From Paragonimus westermani (taxonomy: Eukaryota; Platyhelminthes; Trematoda; Plagiorchiida; Troglotrematidae), in contig QNGE01003009.1 of assembly GCA_008508345.1 (NCBI GenBank), forward strand, positions 1-64,000: a DNA stretch of 64,000 nucleotides, written 5' to 3'. The position numbers and the translations under genes are program-made. Below the pieces are notes generated by a model. It ran no database searches. It worked only from the letters and a program-made list of their open reading frames with translations, and was not told the DNA's origin. Shown in pieces: positions 49,232 through 61,700 of this stretch; the first letter of the stretch is position 1, and every line of letters starts with the position of its first letter.

Positions 49232-50448
49232 ACTCGGAAATAAAAGAAAATAGTTCAACCTAAAAAATGGCCATCGTACAACGGTAGATGGACACGCTGA
49301 AGTAGTTGCGTATACTAAGAGCAAAGCGTTTTCAACTGTGCCAAGTAAGAGCGTTCTCAGAGGTAAACAGTGATGGTTAGAACAGAGACGGAAAGGAACA
49401 TCCGTGTGCGGCCGAGGTAAAAAGCTATTATGACTGTTCGGTGCACATAGCAAAAACAAGAATCAACATATAGGTGAATTTGGGATCAACATTCCGCGGA
49501 AAACCGAAGTTCGCTTTAACGGCTGCAGCGTTCCGTAGAATGCCAAGCGTAAGTGAGCTTCAAGAACTCAATACTAAAAGTACCAATAAATAAAGCTTAC
49601 TGTTATATAAAAACACGATGCGGCAACCGGAATTTTGTTCCAAAATTTGATAAAATTGTGGTAAATGTTGAAATTTATCATGAAATTATAAAGTTTTTGA
49701 TTAGTGAATTCTCGCGCTACAACCGAGAGTGATCATAAAAATCTGATACATCAGGCATATGTTTCAAAAATATATATATTAACAATTATACCGGAAGATT
49801 TCAACATGACCAGAAAGCATCTGCTGAGTATTTTTACAGATCACAGCAGTAGGCGAAATCTATGGTAAACAAAATCGTTGCATATCGCGACCAAGTGCAA
49901 GTTAAAGACCGTGCAAAATATCTGCATTCCTGACGTTTCCAGACTGATTTTGGACGTAACTGTGCTCTAAGCTTCTGAAAATACACCGAGGACAATGTAC
50001 AGGGTACTGTGGAACCAGTAATTCAAAACACCTCCACCAACGCTTCTGTGTGTAATACTACAGTTGAAAAAATGCAACAGAAACACATTTTCGGAGTCCA
50101 CCGTCCAATTGTATGAATCAAGCCCAATAAGACAATTGAAACACAACAACTGTTTCACCATAATTCATGTCCTGCTCACGGATCAATGACCTTACTATAA
50201 CAAACCAATATCCTACTGCCTGCTGAAGTGGTGAGAAAACATAAACACTGTTCACACGAACTCGATGATGCAAGTTAAGATTTGCTGACTTCTCCGAACT
50301 CATCATGTAGTGAATGGTATCGTGGTTAACGTGGTGGTCTCACACGTATAAAAGAAGAAATAGAAATTCTCGAACAGAAGAGAATAAGCACTACGGATGG
50401 AGTTTATCTAGAACGAGCTTAGACCAGTGAAATATGCCGTTTCCAAGT

Positions 50449-50571
50449 TGACCATCACTCACATTAGATCGCAGCGTTCGCATTCACATGGACTTTCCAG
50501 CCAGCCTCTTTCGAAAAGAAGCACTAAACTCGAGTTTCGCTCTCATTAGAGCTTGTCAGTAGTGCATATCC
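50449..50571 (+). repeat. Solo arm of the foldback element
   Basis: 123 bp homologous to the left arm of the element at 48783, from tgaccatcactcacat to agtgcatatcc, with several substitutions. There is no mate within reach, so it is a truncated copy or shows that the arm itself is the basic repeat unit of a dispersed family. Confidence 0.85.
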
Positions 50572-51858
50572 ATTGTACGTTGTTTCATCCAAGCTAAGCG
50601 GCATTTTGACCTAATCGGTGTAATCAATATCCCCGTAAACACAACTTGCGGTCTGATCAAGTTCGCGCGCACGCTAGGCGTTCTACGTAATCCTGCCAAG
50701 GACATATAGGGGTTGAGGCCCTCTCTGACAGGAGAGCGAGACCTCTTACTTAATTAGGTCTCTTATCATGTTGTATGCATACAGATACTGTGTCAAATTT
50801 CTCTGCGCCCAGGGCTGTTACATAAAGCTAGACACTTCAGTTATGAATCAAATTTGGGTAGAAATTCACAATTTTCCATACATCAACTCATTTCCACCAA
50901 AGCAAGATATCCGCCGAAGAGAACAGTAATACTTCTGAAAAACTCAACAACTATATAAGAATTTTCGGTCCTTGCGATTGTACATAGCAGGTAACATGGA
51001 CTAGTGCTATGATGCATACATTTCTTCAAACGTCTGCGTACTTACTGATGTAACTTGTGTTTTCACACATTTGTAATCTGCTGCTTCTTCCACTGTACTC
51101 CAGTTTTAAAAAAACTACATAAGTTTTGCTGCGAGACTGTGTGAATTACTACGAGAATTGTTATGTCCACACAAAAATGTTTGTGCATGTGGACACGACA
51201 AACAAACGGTATTTCAGATCTGGCTGTGTAATTAAAACTTTACTGTTGTAAAACAGGTTTGTGTGAGTTCATTTTTTAACTGCCATAGGTGACCGATATG
51301 ACCAAATAGAATCCGTGAGTCAGCAAAGAATTGTTAGCATGTAGAGATGTATAGTTGATGTGACAGTCCTGTTTTCGAATTGTTTAGTGAAATCAGATTC
51401 AGACCATCCCAGAACAAATCGTCCGAGATTGACTCGTTGTTAAGGTTCTTGGTGAAACTTACCGTCACGTAACCCGCATACTCATCAGATGCATCTATTT
51501 CAGTGGCTACCCCAAGTTACGGAGATATTATCTATAGTTAGACAGAGATGGAATAATAATTCTTTATATGATCGGAAAACTTCGACACACGTAATAAAAA
51601 TTATAATGGAGCATTCGGGTTTAACATTGTTGTCACAACTTTACCTGGTCACTTGCTGTTGAAATGTGCCATAAAGGAATTGCGACTATAGAGCAACCGC
51701 TTCTCAAAGAGCGATACAGTACACGGTCTGTATACAGTACCTATGTTAGTGGAATGGGAGAGAAGAGAAATATAACTTACTTTTCAAAACCTCATTATCA
51801 CAATAACTGGAATTTCCATAACCCGAGGCTTTGGTTTTGATATTTTTGACGATTTCAG

Positions 51859-51982
51859 GCACTGGGCCACTGAGCTCTACGCAGACGCTAGTCTCACATC
51901 AGGAATGCGGAATTCCAGTTTTTGCAGTATTTTCGAAGTTCACGTGCATCTGACCAAACTTGGTCATGAGAATATTCAACAG
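51859..51982 (+). CDS. NRDC-like: Nardilysin-like M16 peptidase, exon 'NSSFCSIFEVHVHLT'
   Basis: A 124-bp exon with acceptor gacgatttcag and donor gtgagt. One base completes Met; it then encodes HWATELYADASLTSG, RNSSFCSIFEVHVHLT and HENIQQ. Human-type nardilysin has WxxALxGGxxExGFxQNSTYSVFSISITLTDEG at this site, so the NSS/NST and FxVxxxLT core agrees. It ends in phase 0, compatible with the exon at 52515. Confidence 0.88.
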
Positions 51983-52514
51983 GTGAGTAGTTTGATGTAG
52001 TCGGAATTAGAGATAGTTTACTAAAGAAACTAGCAATACTGAAACGCACTCGCATTTATGGCAGCTTCATTGAACGACGCGAGAGGCGAGAAATAGAAGT
52101 TGTATTAATTAATGTTAGGATTATGGTCATTCCAAGTTTTCTGGTTTCGTTCTTCATGTATTCCTGTGCATAGTAGATGGAACGTCATTTTTTATCACTA
52201 GTTGTTGATCTGCATGCTGCTCCCGATGCCATGGTTCATGCCGGTAGGTATCTCCCAGATTAATTCACATCAATCGGTAAAGTTTATTATAAGCTCATGA
52301 GCTGGTCGTTACGGCAGTCGACAGGCTTGCTGATTCCAAATGTCCACGGACAGGATGAAGATTACATTAGAACAGAAGATGCATTCCCACTCAACCTTTC
52401 TGTTCAGTGGAGCAGCTTCACCGTCACAAACTAATCAGCGATGAGCAGAACTCAGCGATGATTGTGGTCTTACTTCTTGTGTTGGTTTCACTGTTATCCA
52501 CTCTCTCGTTTCAG
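51983..52514 (+). other. Short intron
   Basis: 532 bp between two phase-0 splice sites. No feature seen. Confidence 0.8.
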
Positions 52515-52796
52515 GTTTGTGGAGTTATTTTCGAATATATCCAGGTAATCGTTGATTCCGTGGCCAGTGAAACCACTATAGATGAGCCGAGTTTGACAGA
52601 GAAATTTTCGCAACGTTTCACCAACACATTTCAATCCTATTTGGAGGAGAGACAAGAGATGTACAAGTCCTCTTTTTTATACAACGATCCAGTGGAAGCA
52701 CTTCACAATTGTGAACGGATTGCAGAAATGATGCAGATTGTCCCGCATAAAAAAGTGCTCTCCGCGCGTTACTTAATCGAAAAAATTGACATCGAG
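52515..52796 (+). CDS. NRDC-like: Nardilysin-like M16 peptidase, 282-bp exon
   Basis: Acceptor tctcgtttcag and donor gtaaga, 94 codons in phase 0 at both ends. It begins VCGVIFEYIQ (family VxxVFxYIxxL) and later reads YLEERQEMYKSSFLYNDP and VEALHNCERIAEMMQ, followed by VLSARYLIEKIDIE, matching the helical part of the second M16 domain (family FxEQTDPVxYVExxCxNMQ). Between the first block and YLEE there are about 30 residues with no counterpart that I recall in the family. An internal donor-like site (CAG then gtaatc, about 52544) could shorten the exon. The next coding block was not found in the remaining 11 kb. Confidence 0.92.
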
Positions 52797-55700
52797 GTAA
52801 GAAATGACAACTAAAAAGTCGTTCATTATCTGACTCAAGAAATAATTATTCTATTCGGCAAGTCTAACGAAAATTAGGTTAACATAATTATAGGGACCAC
52901 AACGCACACAGGTAAATTTCTGCACAACTCCTGTGCTAAGGTACTATGCTAACTTATACCGTTAGAAGCGCAGATATACAACACGGAGCAATTTCGAAAG
53001 TTGATTGATGTTTATGACGGTGTGCACCAGCTGCTCAATTCGTGACAAAATGGTTAAATTCTCCGGTGTCATTATGGCACTCAACATAACTATTCAATCG
53101 AACTGGTGGTACGGTCATTCAGCAACCGACGGACACTTTTCTCACATGCCAGTTTTAAGTTGTTCATTGTTAGGAGCTGCTGTTAGTGTTATATTGTGAG
53201 CTTAGGATAGTATAAAGTTAAGTCTCTGAGCAGAGTATTGTATTTATTATCAAATCAATTTCTAAATTCTGTCAGCTGTTGACCTGCGGCCATAAACCAG
53301 ATGTTCTGGCTTCACGTATGGTGGTTTCTATTTTAGCGTCATGTGAACTTCTGTGTATTTCTACCAATTCGTCCTCTATCGGTTTTTGACCGTTGTGTCT
53401 GCCTCTCTCAGCGGATCATGTAATTTCTACTCTACCCGCCATGAATGGTGACTAGACTCAACGGTTAATTCAAGCGATTTTGTTGCAAGCCACATGAACC
53501 AGTCCCCGAAGTTTGTACTGATCGGAATGGCTTAGTCACAAACGTGTCTGATATTACCAACCTTCGCCAACTGAGTTGAACAACTGATGTAATCGGGACT
53601 TGAGCCCACAACAGTTGACGTGGTAGTCTGCTTCACTACCAACAAACAGTTTCAAATCCGGACAACTATTCAATTTGATCTGTGCACCTGGTTATTAAAT
53701 TCCAGGTCAAAAAACTAAAATCCAGATGAGCACCAGAAACGAAAAAACTGAGCTTCGAATGAATATGAACCAGCGCCAAGAACAGTATACCCAAACGTAA
53801 TAAGGGCCATACTTAATCATTAACAAATTCCTATCTGCAGCTTAGGAAATCCAGAGATAAACTCAGTTACCCATTTAATTCACCGTCTCAGTGCATGACA
53901 GTAGTGTCCATGGATTCCAGCGTAAAATATTTGGGGAATCCTGCCTGTGCGGTTAATCCGCCTGATTATCTGGTTTATTCAAGTGGGCAGGCAATTGATT
54001 CCAAACGTGAAATTTGTGGGCTCCCAGCTTGAATCCGTAGCTCAGCTATCAGAGCTCTGGCAGCGTTTGAGCATGCTATTTATGTCACTTGATTGAATTC
54101 TGTCGGACTACACCGTTTTAGCCATTGGGTCTCATCTACGTAATAAGAGCTGTCACAATATTTATAAGCAACTGAACTCCAATGACAAAGTTTTCACTTA
54201 CGTTTTCTAAATTTGGACATTCCGGTTCATGAAAAGGACGTAAGTAGTATTCTGTTTACAAGGTTGGAAATGCATTCTTCATGGTGTGGACTTAAGAGTG
54301 GAAAGCATGACAACCACCTGTCGAATATTCACAAACAGAAGCAAGTCTCCATGTCAAAGAGAATGTCAGACGAATTAGGGTGAGAGCGCAATGGTGGCCG
54401 AGTAAAGTCAATCGAAATAAATGCTTTTTGACATTGAAAAATGATACGTAATAAGCGAAACTTGACGCAACCGGTCGTAAATAATTTATAAATGAACATA
54501 GTTTATTTAGCCGGCAAAAAAATAAACAGAAAGCTCTGGTCATCAACGAACTACCGGATTCCAGCAAACGTGAACCAAGCTATCAGTTTTGTCCATGAGA
54601 GCCTTAAACATCAAAAATAGTGATAGTTTTTAATCAGTTCATTATCGAAGCCACGAACTGGCGTTCAATATTTCATTAGTAAACCCTAAGGCTAGGGAAC
54701 TAACAAAAGCGCAAGACACCTCATAACCAAACTCAACATGCCATGCATACTCAGGTCTGTGCTCTATCTTTCCATTCGATAGTAAACGGTTATCTCCATT
54801 CCACGGAACCTACTGTATACTCCACAAGATTGACATATTTAACAAACGTCCATGGTGCAAACGGTTTGCGAAAATTAAAGGTGTAATTCTTCGGCAAAAG
54901 TTTCAGCCTAAAAGGTATTTCATAAAGTGCAATGGTTGCAAGATGATTGTACGTGATAATCCCTTGTTGTAGATGTGTAACAGCTGATCGCATGTCATGG
55001 TGTATATTATAGTCGGCCATCTGAATAACATCTAACACTAAGTCTCCTTAACTGAGACGAATGCAATCAAAGACCGCCAACCGAGACAAACCGACCAATG
55101 AGATGTGGTCGCACAGGACCAATCAGAATGCCGGTTGTGGGCGGAAAATAATGATTCTTGTTGCACTCAAACCATGTATAGCCATGAGTTTTACTAGTAG
55201 ATAGAGTAGCACAAACCAGGGTGTACCGTTGATCGTTCAGAAATTTTCTGACGACAGTCAGGTTTTTACTCCAACAGTACGTCAGACTGCAGGTCAACAC
55301 GTTCGTCATCACAAGAGGTGAGCAGATAGAGAGAGTAGAATGCTCGCGATGAGATCAACATTCAGAGAGCAATGAAAACAATGAGACAAGGATCAACTAA
55401 TAGTTAGCGCACAACTTACAAAACAGTTACGGTGCAGTGAACTACTTTCCTGAACCACTATTGCTCTATGCAACATTTTATGTGAATAAACCTCTAGTTC
55501 CGCACGAGTAGATTGATACGATAAACGTTTGGTAGAAATATTAGCTAGGTATACAAGTTACGATTTGGAACTGACTGTACACTGCGACGTTAGCTGAAAA
55601 GTAGCTAAAATTTATTGGCCAGACAAGCTTAGAGGTAGAATTTCTGATGGCCAATTTTTATGACAAATATGTGTGACCGGGTAAAACAGACTGAACGGCA

Positions 55701-58700
55701 ATTAAATGAAGATGCTGAGATGTTCAAGAGGACGACAGTCGACAGATTTGAGTTCATAATTTGGAATGTCGAAGAATAAATATCGGTAAGCAGCTTCTAG
55801 TGTACTGAGCTATCACGTTGTGGCAATGAGAACAGCGAAAATCTAAGAACCGTCAACCAGTGTTAGTATATTCAAAATTAATACTTTTTAAAGAGAACAA
55901 CCGCATTCGATTTCTCACCAAACTTCCAAGGGCGGTAACGCTGTCAGTTGCCGTATTTCATGATGCCGAGTGAACCAATCCGACGTTATATCGGTGATCC
56001 ACTGGTAAGAAAGTTAACTCAATCGTATCTTGTTCGAACATACTTAAGATAGGTAAAGTTAACTGTCCCAACTGGTGGTGGTGTTAGCTTATGTTGTCGG
56101 GCAGCCCAGGCCACCAGCACAGTCTGTTTGCTGTTCAGACAAACCATTTCACTTCAGTTGATATCATATGGATCTAAAATTTCGGAAGCATAATTTGGTT
56201 TCTTTTGGGATTCAATGGTTTCTAGCTAGCCGACTAGCCGTGGCAATTTGAAACGACCATAAGTTCAAATGTAAAACTTCTGACGATATGCTCAATCACT
56301 TTCTGTTGTCTCAATCAGCTTTTGAATATGTAAATATTTATTTTGTTTTTCGAAACGTCACTTAGATTTCCAGCATTGTCACCCAATATTTTACAACAGC
56401 AACGACATTAAAGTAAACAACCGCTACAGAGATGCGCACTTCTTCGAGAGCTATATAAATATTGTGTTTAGGTTTTTGGATGCATACTTAAATTACATCT
56501 GATATTGCAGGTAACTTGGGATTTTCTATCGACAGTAAGGCACAATAAAATGAAAGCTTTTCCGTCATTGCCAACGAGAGGTTATTTATTAGTGTGTACC
56601 CTTAAATAAGTTAGAATGTTATTACTGCAGTGTAAGATCCGCTAAAAGCGTTCCCTTCTAAAGATGTTTCACAGTTTTCTTCATCAGCTGACCTAACAAT
56701 AGGTACAACCAATCAATGAACGGAGGGCGGGATTGATATACACCATTACCGGAGCCGAACAAATAGCGTCTTAATGTCGTTGAAAACTAGCTGATCAGTG
56801 TCGTCTTATTGACTCAGGTTCTTCGTGTATAGATTACTAAGATGGACAAGTGAGATCATGGAACTCAAGGAGCAGTCCAGAAGGATAGTCCTATGCATTG
56901 ATTTAACGCACAGTTGACCTTGAATCTCCAGGGTTTATCCGATTTCAGTCTTTTATCTTTGTCCGGTTCGGTTGTGAGTTCCACAGATGTGGTTATACAA
57001 GTAAAAACCGGCTGATGTGAAAACCTTTCAAGACCTGGTCAAACGTCACATTTGTCCTTTATATTCTGGTACATAACCCATTGTGCCCGTGGTTTACTCT
57101 AAACTTTTGGTCAATAAGCTACACATACCTACTGTAACTCAGACGGAAATCATCCGTGGTTTGATGGCAAAAGTTAGCATCCAGCATCTACCATCACCAA
57201 AAGAAAAGTCAGTCTTTGTAAAGGATGGGGTCCGAGTCGATTAGACAATATATCTTTCAAATTAAACAAACTTTACAGCTCATCAGTAGACACAAGGTTA
57301 TGTAGCCCCAAACCAGTGGACATGACGATGTCACACATCTGTTTAAAGCCTTTTCTGTGTGGTAAAGACAGTTAGCAAACCCTACCGTAATGACTAAACA
57401 ACTGTCCTCTCACTTGAAACTTTCCTATATCGTCAACAGCACTCCAACATCCAGCCACCACCTGCTTAGTTACTTACAGACCTCGCAAACTGCAGTCATG
57501 ACGCTCAGACTTTATTTGCAACCATAAACTCAGGCATACGATCTGCCGGCCTTCGGAATCATCACCAGCAAGTTTTTCTTCATGACTTTTGATCTCACTA
57601 CTTATTGCATTTGCACCTGCATGTCAGAAGGCGGCATGATTAATATATGAATTGACGACTCGGCTCAGTTTCGTCTGTATAAGATCATTGGAGAGGAATT
57701 CTCCGCATTGCAGCCGCAGAACTTTCCCAAGTATTATGTATCTACATATATATATACATATTAAAGGGATATTCGGTTTAACAGTTTGAATAGTGTCATG
57801 TAACCACGAGGTCTTTAATACGAAGGCTGATTTCGTAAAAAATGAGACTAACATTCTGCACTCAAAAATCCCAACACCCATCCCTTGAAGACAGCAGAAG
57901 CCTTTGAAACTTTCGCATGTCTTGTCAACACTGCCTTAGTTTGAACAAGTTGAAGTTGTACATATCTCACTCACGCTGATGTCCAGTTCTTCAGGATTCG
58001 ACCAATTCTGTCCACCAAAACTTTGAAGTGTTACTAATATTAAATCTTTTATGCCACGAAGGAAAGTAGCCAACTAAGTGAACACCATCATTTGTGACAA
58101 TACCTGACATGTCTTCGACAGTCACATGGTGTGTCATCTGAAAGGTTTTGGGTAGACACATGGTACGCTTGTCTCATGAACTGATTTGGATACAACTGAC
58201 GTGTTTCTTTAAGTGTGTTGGTAATATAGTACCATGAGTGATAACATTCAAAACCCGAGTCGACAAATATTTCAACAGTACCAGTATATATGAAGAATGA
58301 CTTCCCAAAGAAAGTGACAACACTCAGCACATTATTCATTATTAGTATGTAGCACTGTTACATTCGAATTTCTGTCTCGTCATTGTCCCGCAGCCCTTAG
58401 TTTGTTCCACCATGGCACACATTCATCCAAGTTTGTTTGATGAGGAATCCATTTAGTGCACACACAACGCCTTTTTCCTCTCTATTCAACTGTTGCTCTA
58501 CCTTTGTTTATAAGCTGAAATTCGCCCGTCGTCTACAGATGGCCTGCAAACTAACAAGCAGCCTTTACGGTCATACAACAGGTTGAGATACACTTCTGTA
58601 ACCAGACAACTGCTCCAATTTCGTCGAGTCTCACCAGCACAGTGCAAATGGGGAAACCGAATAAATAGATGCAAGACTGTAGTTCAGACGCTTCCTCACT

Positions 58701-61700
58701 AGAATAGGGGTTGCGGTCACAAGGATTGCACATTGCTTTACTGAGCTCCTGCACCTCTGAGAAGATGAACTCAATCAGTTGTCTGCTGATTAGTTTTTTG
58801 ATTGTTTGAAAATTATTGACACTTTTATGCTTGTGACAGCTTGTCTGCAGACGTTGACCGATAACTCGCTACCAGAAAGCCGCCTGTATTCAGAAGCAGT
58901 TTAACACCTTTTAATCGGGGCGCATTTATTAACCGTCGGCTTTCAACTCACTCGTATTTTGAATTGTGTAGAAATTTGAGGATTGTGGAGCTCACTATTA
59001 AACATGATTGACTTGGTTTATTTCGTTAACAGATCGCGCTGACCGTCACAACATGCATCTCAGTTATTACAATATTTCAATTAGACGGATTTAGGTTCTT
59101 CTCAGAATTTTCTGTCACACAGTCAACTAACAGACACAGACACTTGCCTTGGAAGCAAAAGTCATAACTGCTAGACCGTTAATCTTTCCAGTCGCGCTAC
59201 TATTGGGTGTCTGAGGCCAACTTCTCTTGAGTTGCTATTGTCTAGTTTGTTCTTCGGTTACGCAGCTGTCCCCAATATTCTGTCACTTCAGAATTCTTAC
59301 TCCTCCAGTCATGAAACTTCGGACCGTTAACAATTTCTTGTCTTCTATAAAAAGTTCTAACGTCGCCCCTTACTATCTGTCAATTGCAGCCATTTTGCAA
59401 TTTACAGACAAGACTGTTTCCCATTTGACGAATTCACTCGATTTCACCACGTGACATCTAACGAAAACAAAGTAAAAATCTCCCGTTTAATATTTGGCTT
59501 TTGACAGTGTAATGCACACTTTTTTTGCTGTTAATCGATTCGTTATCCAAAGCCTGTATTCAGATTTGTTTTTCTGTAATCTTTCAAATTTTTCTGTTCC
59601 GCTTTGAGGTTCATCACTCGCTTAGTCCCTTTTTGTACACTAATAATTCTCTCACAGTCCCGATCACTTTTCAGCTAACTCTAAACATATTTTGTGTGCT
59701 GAAAATTATTTGGGGACGTATTTTCTCGTTCACTCCGTCATCTTTCATCTGAGTTTCCCATTTATTTTCTAATGACTCGGTAGGCTGTAAGCATAACAGG
59801 TTTTCATGTGTACCCGGTCATACAAAAATCTGACACTGCCAATTGGACATCTGTGTCAGGTAGCCGTGACTGAATTTTAAAAGACCAACAGAATTTCTGC
59901 TTAAAACTAGACATAGTTTTTGTCGGTAATTTTGTCTTCAATTTTACGTCATTCAATTATAAAAACATTTGCTGACAGTTGATTCGAGGCAGCTAGTTTG
60001 AGCAACAGTTGAAAGATTTTCGGGCTACCATGACGTTAAGAATCCAAATATTAGCCCCACAGTCCACCGTGGCCTCTAGTGCCCTTAAATAAATTTTTTC
60101 GACCTAAAGTGAAAAGCACGCAAAGGAGTTGGATGAAAAACTTCACACAACTGGTTGTGTATTCTGTTCGTCATTTAATCCACACAAGGTTGATTTAGAG
60201 GCAATAACTTCGTCATCATTTGCCCTAAGTTTTGATCGATCAGCCGCCGAGTTCACGCACGCAATAAACCAGTGACAGTAGAGCATTGAGATGGTGAACA
60301 GCATAACGTATCGTAGCACATCATTTGAACTGTTACTGCTGTCCGCAATAGCCGCTGAGTAGGACTAACCCTGGATGAATTACGACACACTGAGTTCCCT
60401 TTATCCAGTTTATCAGGACACCGAGAAAAAATACATCGCGAGATACAGGCATTTCGTTTATTCTCACCAGTCGATCATACAAACCAACAAGTTATATTGG
60501 TTAATCGTATGGAGACGAAATAATGAAATGTACGAACACCATACGAGTGTAATCAGGGTTCATTGCCACGGTCGTCCTCTGCCGGCAAACTGTTTCTCAT
60601 GCCATCTAACTGTCCATCTGCGGTTACGGTTGCACACATTCTCTGAACGGGCCTAATCTTACACAGCATATGGGGGAGCACACCTCCAATTGCAGACAAT
60701 GACTCAGTGATGGTCAGAATACGAACACCCGAACAGAAATTCGGCGTCTTTGATCACAAACCACTTGATCGCAACAGATCATATGATTGACACCTTCAGC
60801 TCGTTCATGGTCCTACTGCACAATTGCCACTCCAAGTTTATAAAACTAAATACAAGGCGAAAGTGTTTTTATCACGTCAGCAAATTTACAAAGATATTTT
60901 TCCGAAATTGAAACCATTCATAGAACTGATCTATAATTCGTTTGAGTCCGTGTCAAACTTTTAGGCACTTGGCATGATTCGTGATGCTTTCCACGTCCTA
61001 ACAACTTGTTTCCATCAACGGTTTAAAAAAACTGTGGAATTCCTCTGAATTTCTTCAAATCATCAAAATTGTCAGACTAATTGTGCGTATGGCTGGTGAA
61101 GTCCAACGTGAACTGCTCAGGAGGACTTGATTGGATTGTCAATCTCTCGAATCATTTGGTGGATAGTATAAGTAACGGAAATGAACAAGTAATTAAATTA
61201 TGGTTTCGACTAACTGAGCAATAAGGCTGTCTTGTTATTTAGATGGCAATGCACTTGTACATTCAAGTGTTCTGTTCCTGTGACTGATTCCGACCTGGCC
61301 AAAATCTGGATTTTTGAGATTAACTTCATTTTAAATTACTTGAGAATAGAAAAAACTGAAATTTCATTTAGGCAGGCTTTTCGTTTACCATTCTTGATAA
61401 CACTCACTGAACTCAAGCTTCGTTCTTGTTAGTTCACTTTAGTAATCCCCACCACCTCCAACAGCCACAATCGAATTCCATTCAGGTTTTAACTCGACAG
61501 CTCTATTAATTATTATGTTACTGGCTTCCTCATAGTCACGGCTGGCTTGTCAAGTCTAAACGCCTGGTCGAATTTGCTCGTAATGTTTCATTCACACTAA
61601 TCAGAAACAAAGTGACCATCGTTTGATTTCAAATCAATGACCTCTTGATGCAGACGTCTCAACTAGCTGTGTACAAGTGTCATCAAATTGATCAATTTAC

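Larger units (their letters stand above)
48271..51858 (+). other. 3.6-kb intron with a foldback element and a solo arm
   Basis: Contains the 449-bp inverted-repeat element at 48783-49231 and a separate single arm at 50449-50571. Otherwise no coding or RNA feature is recognised. Confidence 0.7.

Noticed and set aside
53270..53390. Segment after a ctgtcag acceptor reading HKPDVLAS, like the nardilysin KPEVI block
   Set aside because: The exon ending at 52796 already covers the residues just before that block, so it would not align, and the frame meets a stop with no donor.
54790..55312. Two minus-strand open frames (82 and 81 codons)
   Set aside because: No motif and no shared frame. Possibly an unknown repeat, but nothing supports a gene.
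56667..56687. Minus-strand CTGATGA ten bases before GAAA, resembling a second hammerhead core
   Set aside because: No complementary helix I or helix III and no allowed cleavage triplet at the right place. The surroundings may be an old Penelope-like repeat, but I cannot support it.
57077..57244. 55-codon frame with coding-like composition (LVNKLHIPTVTQTEIIRG and onward)
   Set aside because: No family recognised, no splice phase that fits the nardilysin gene, and too short to stand alone.
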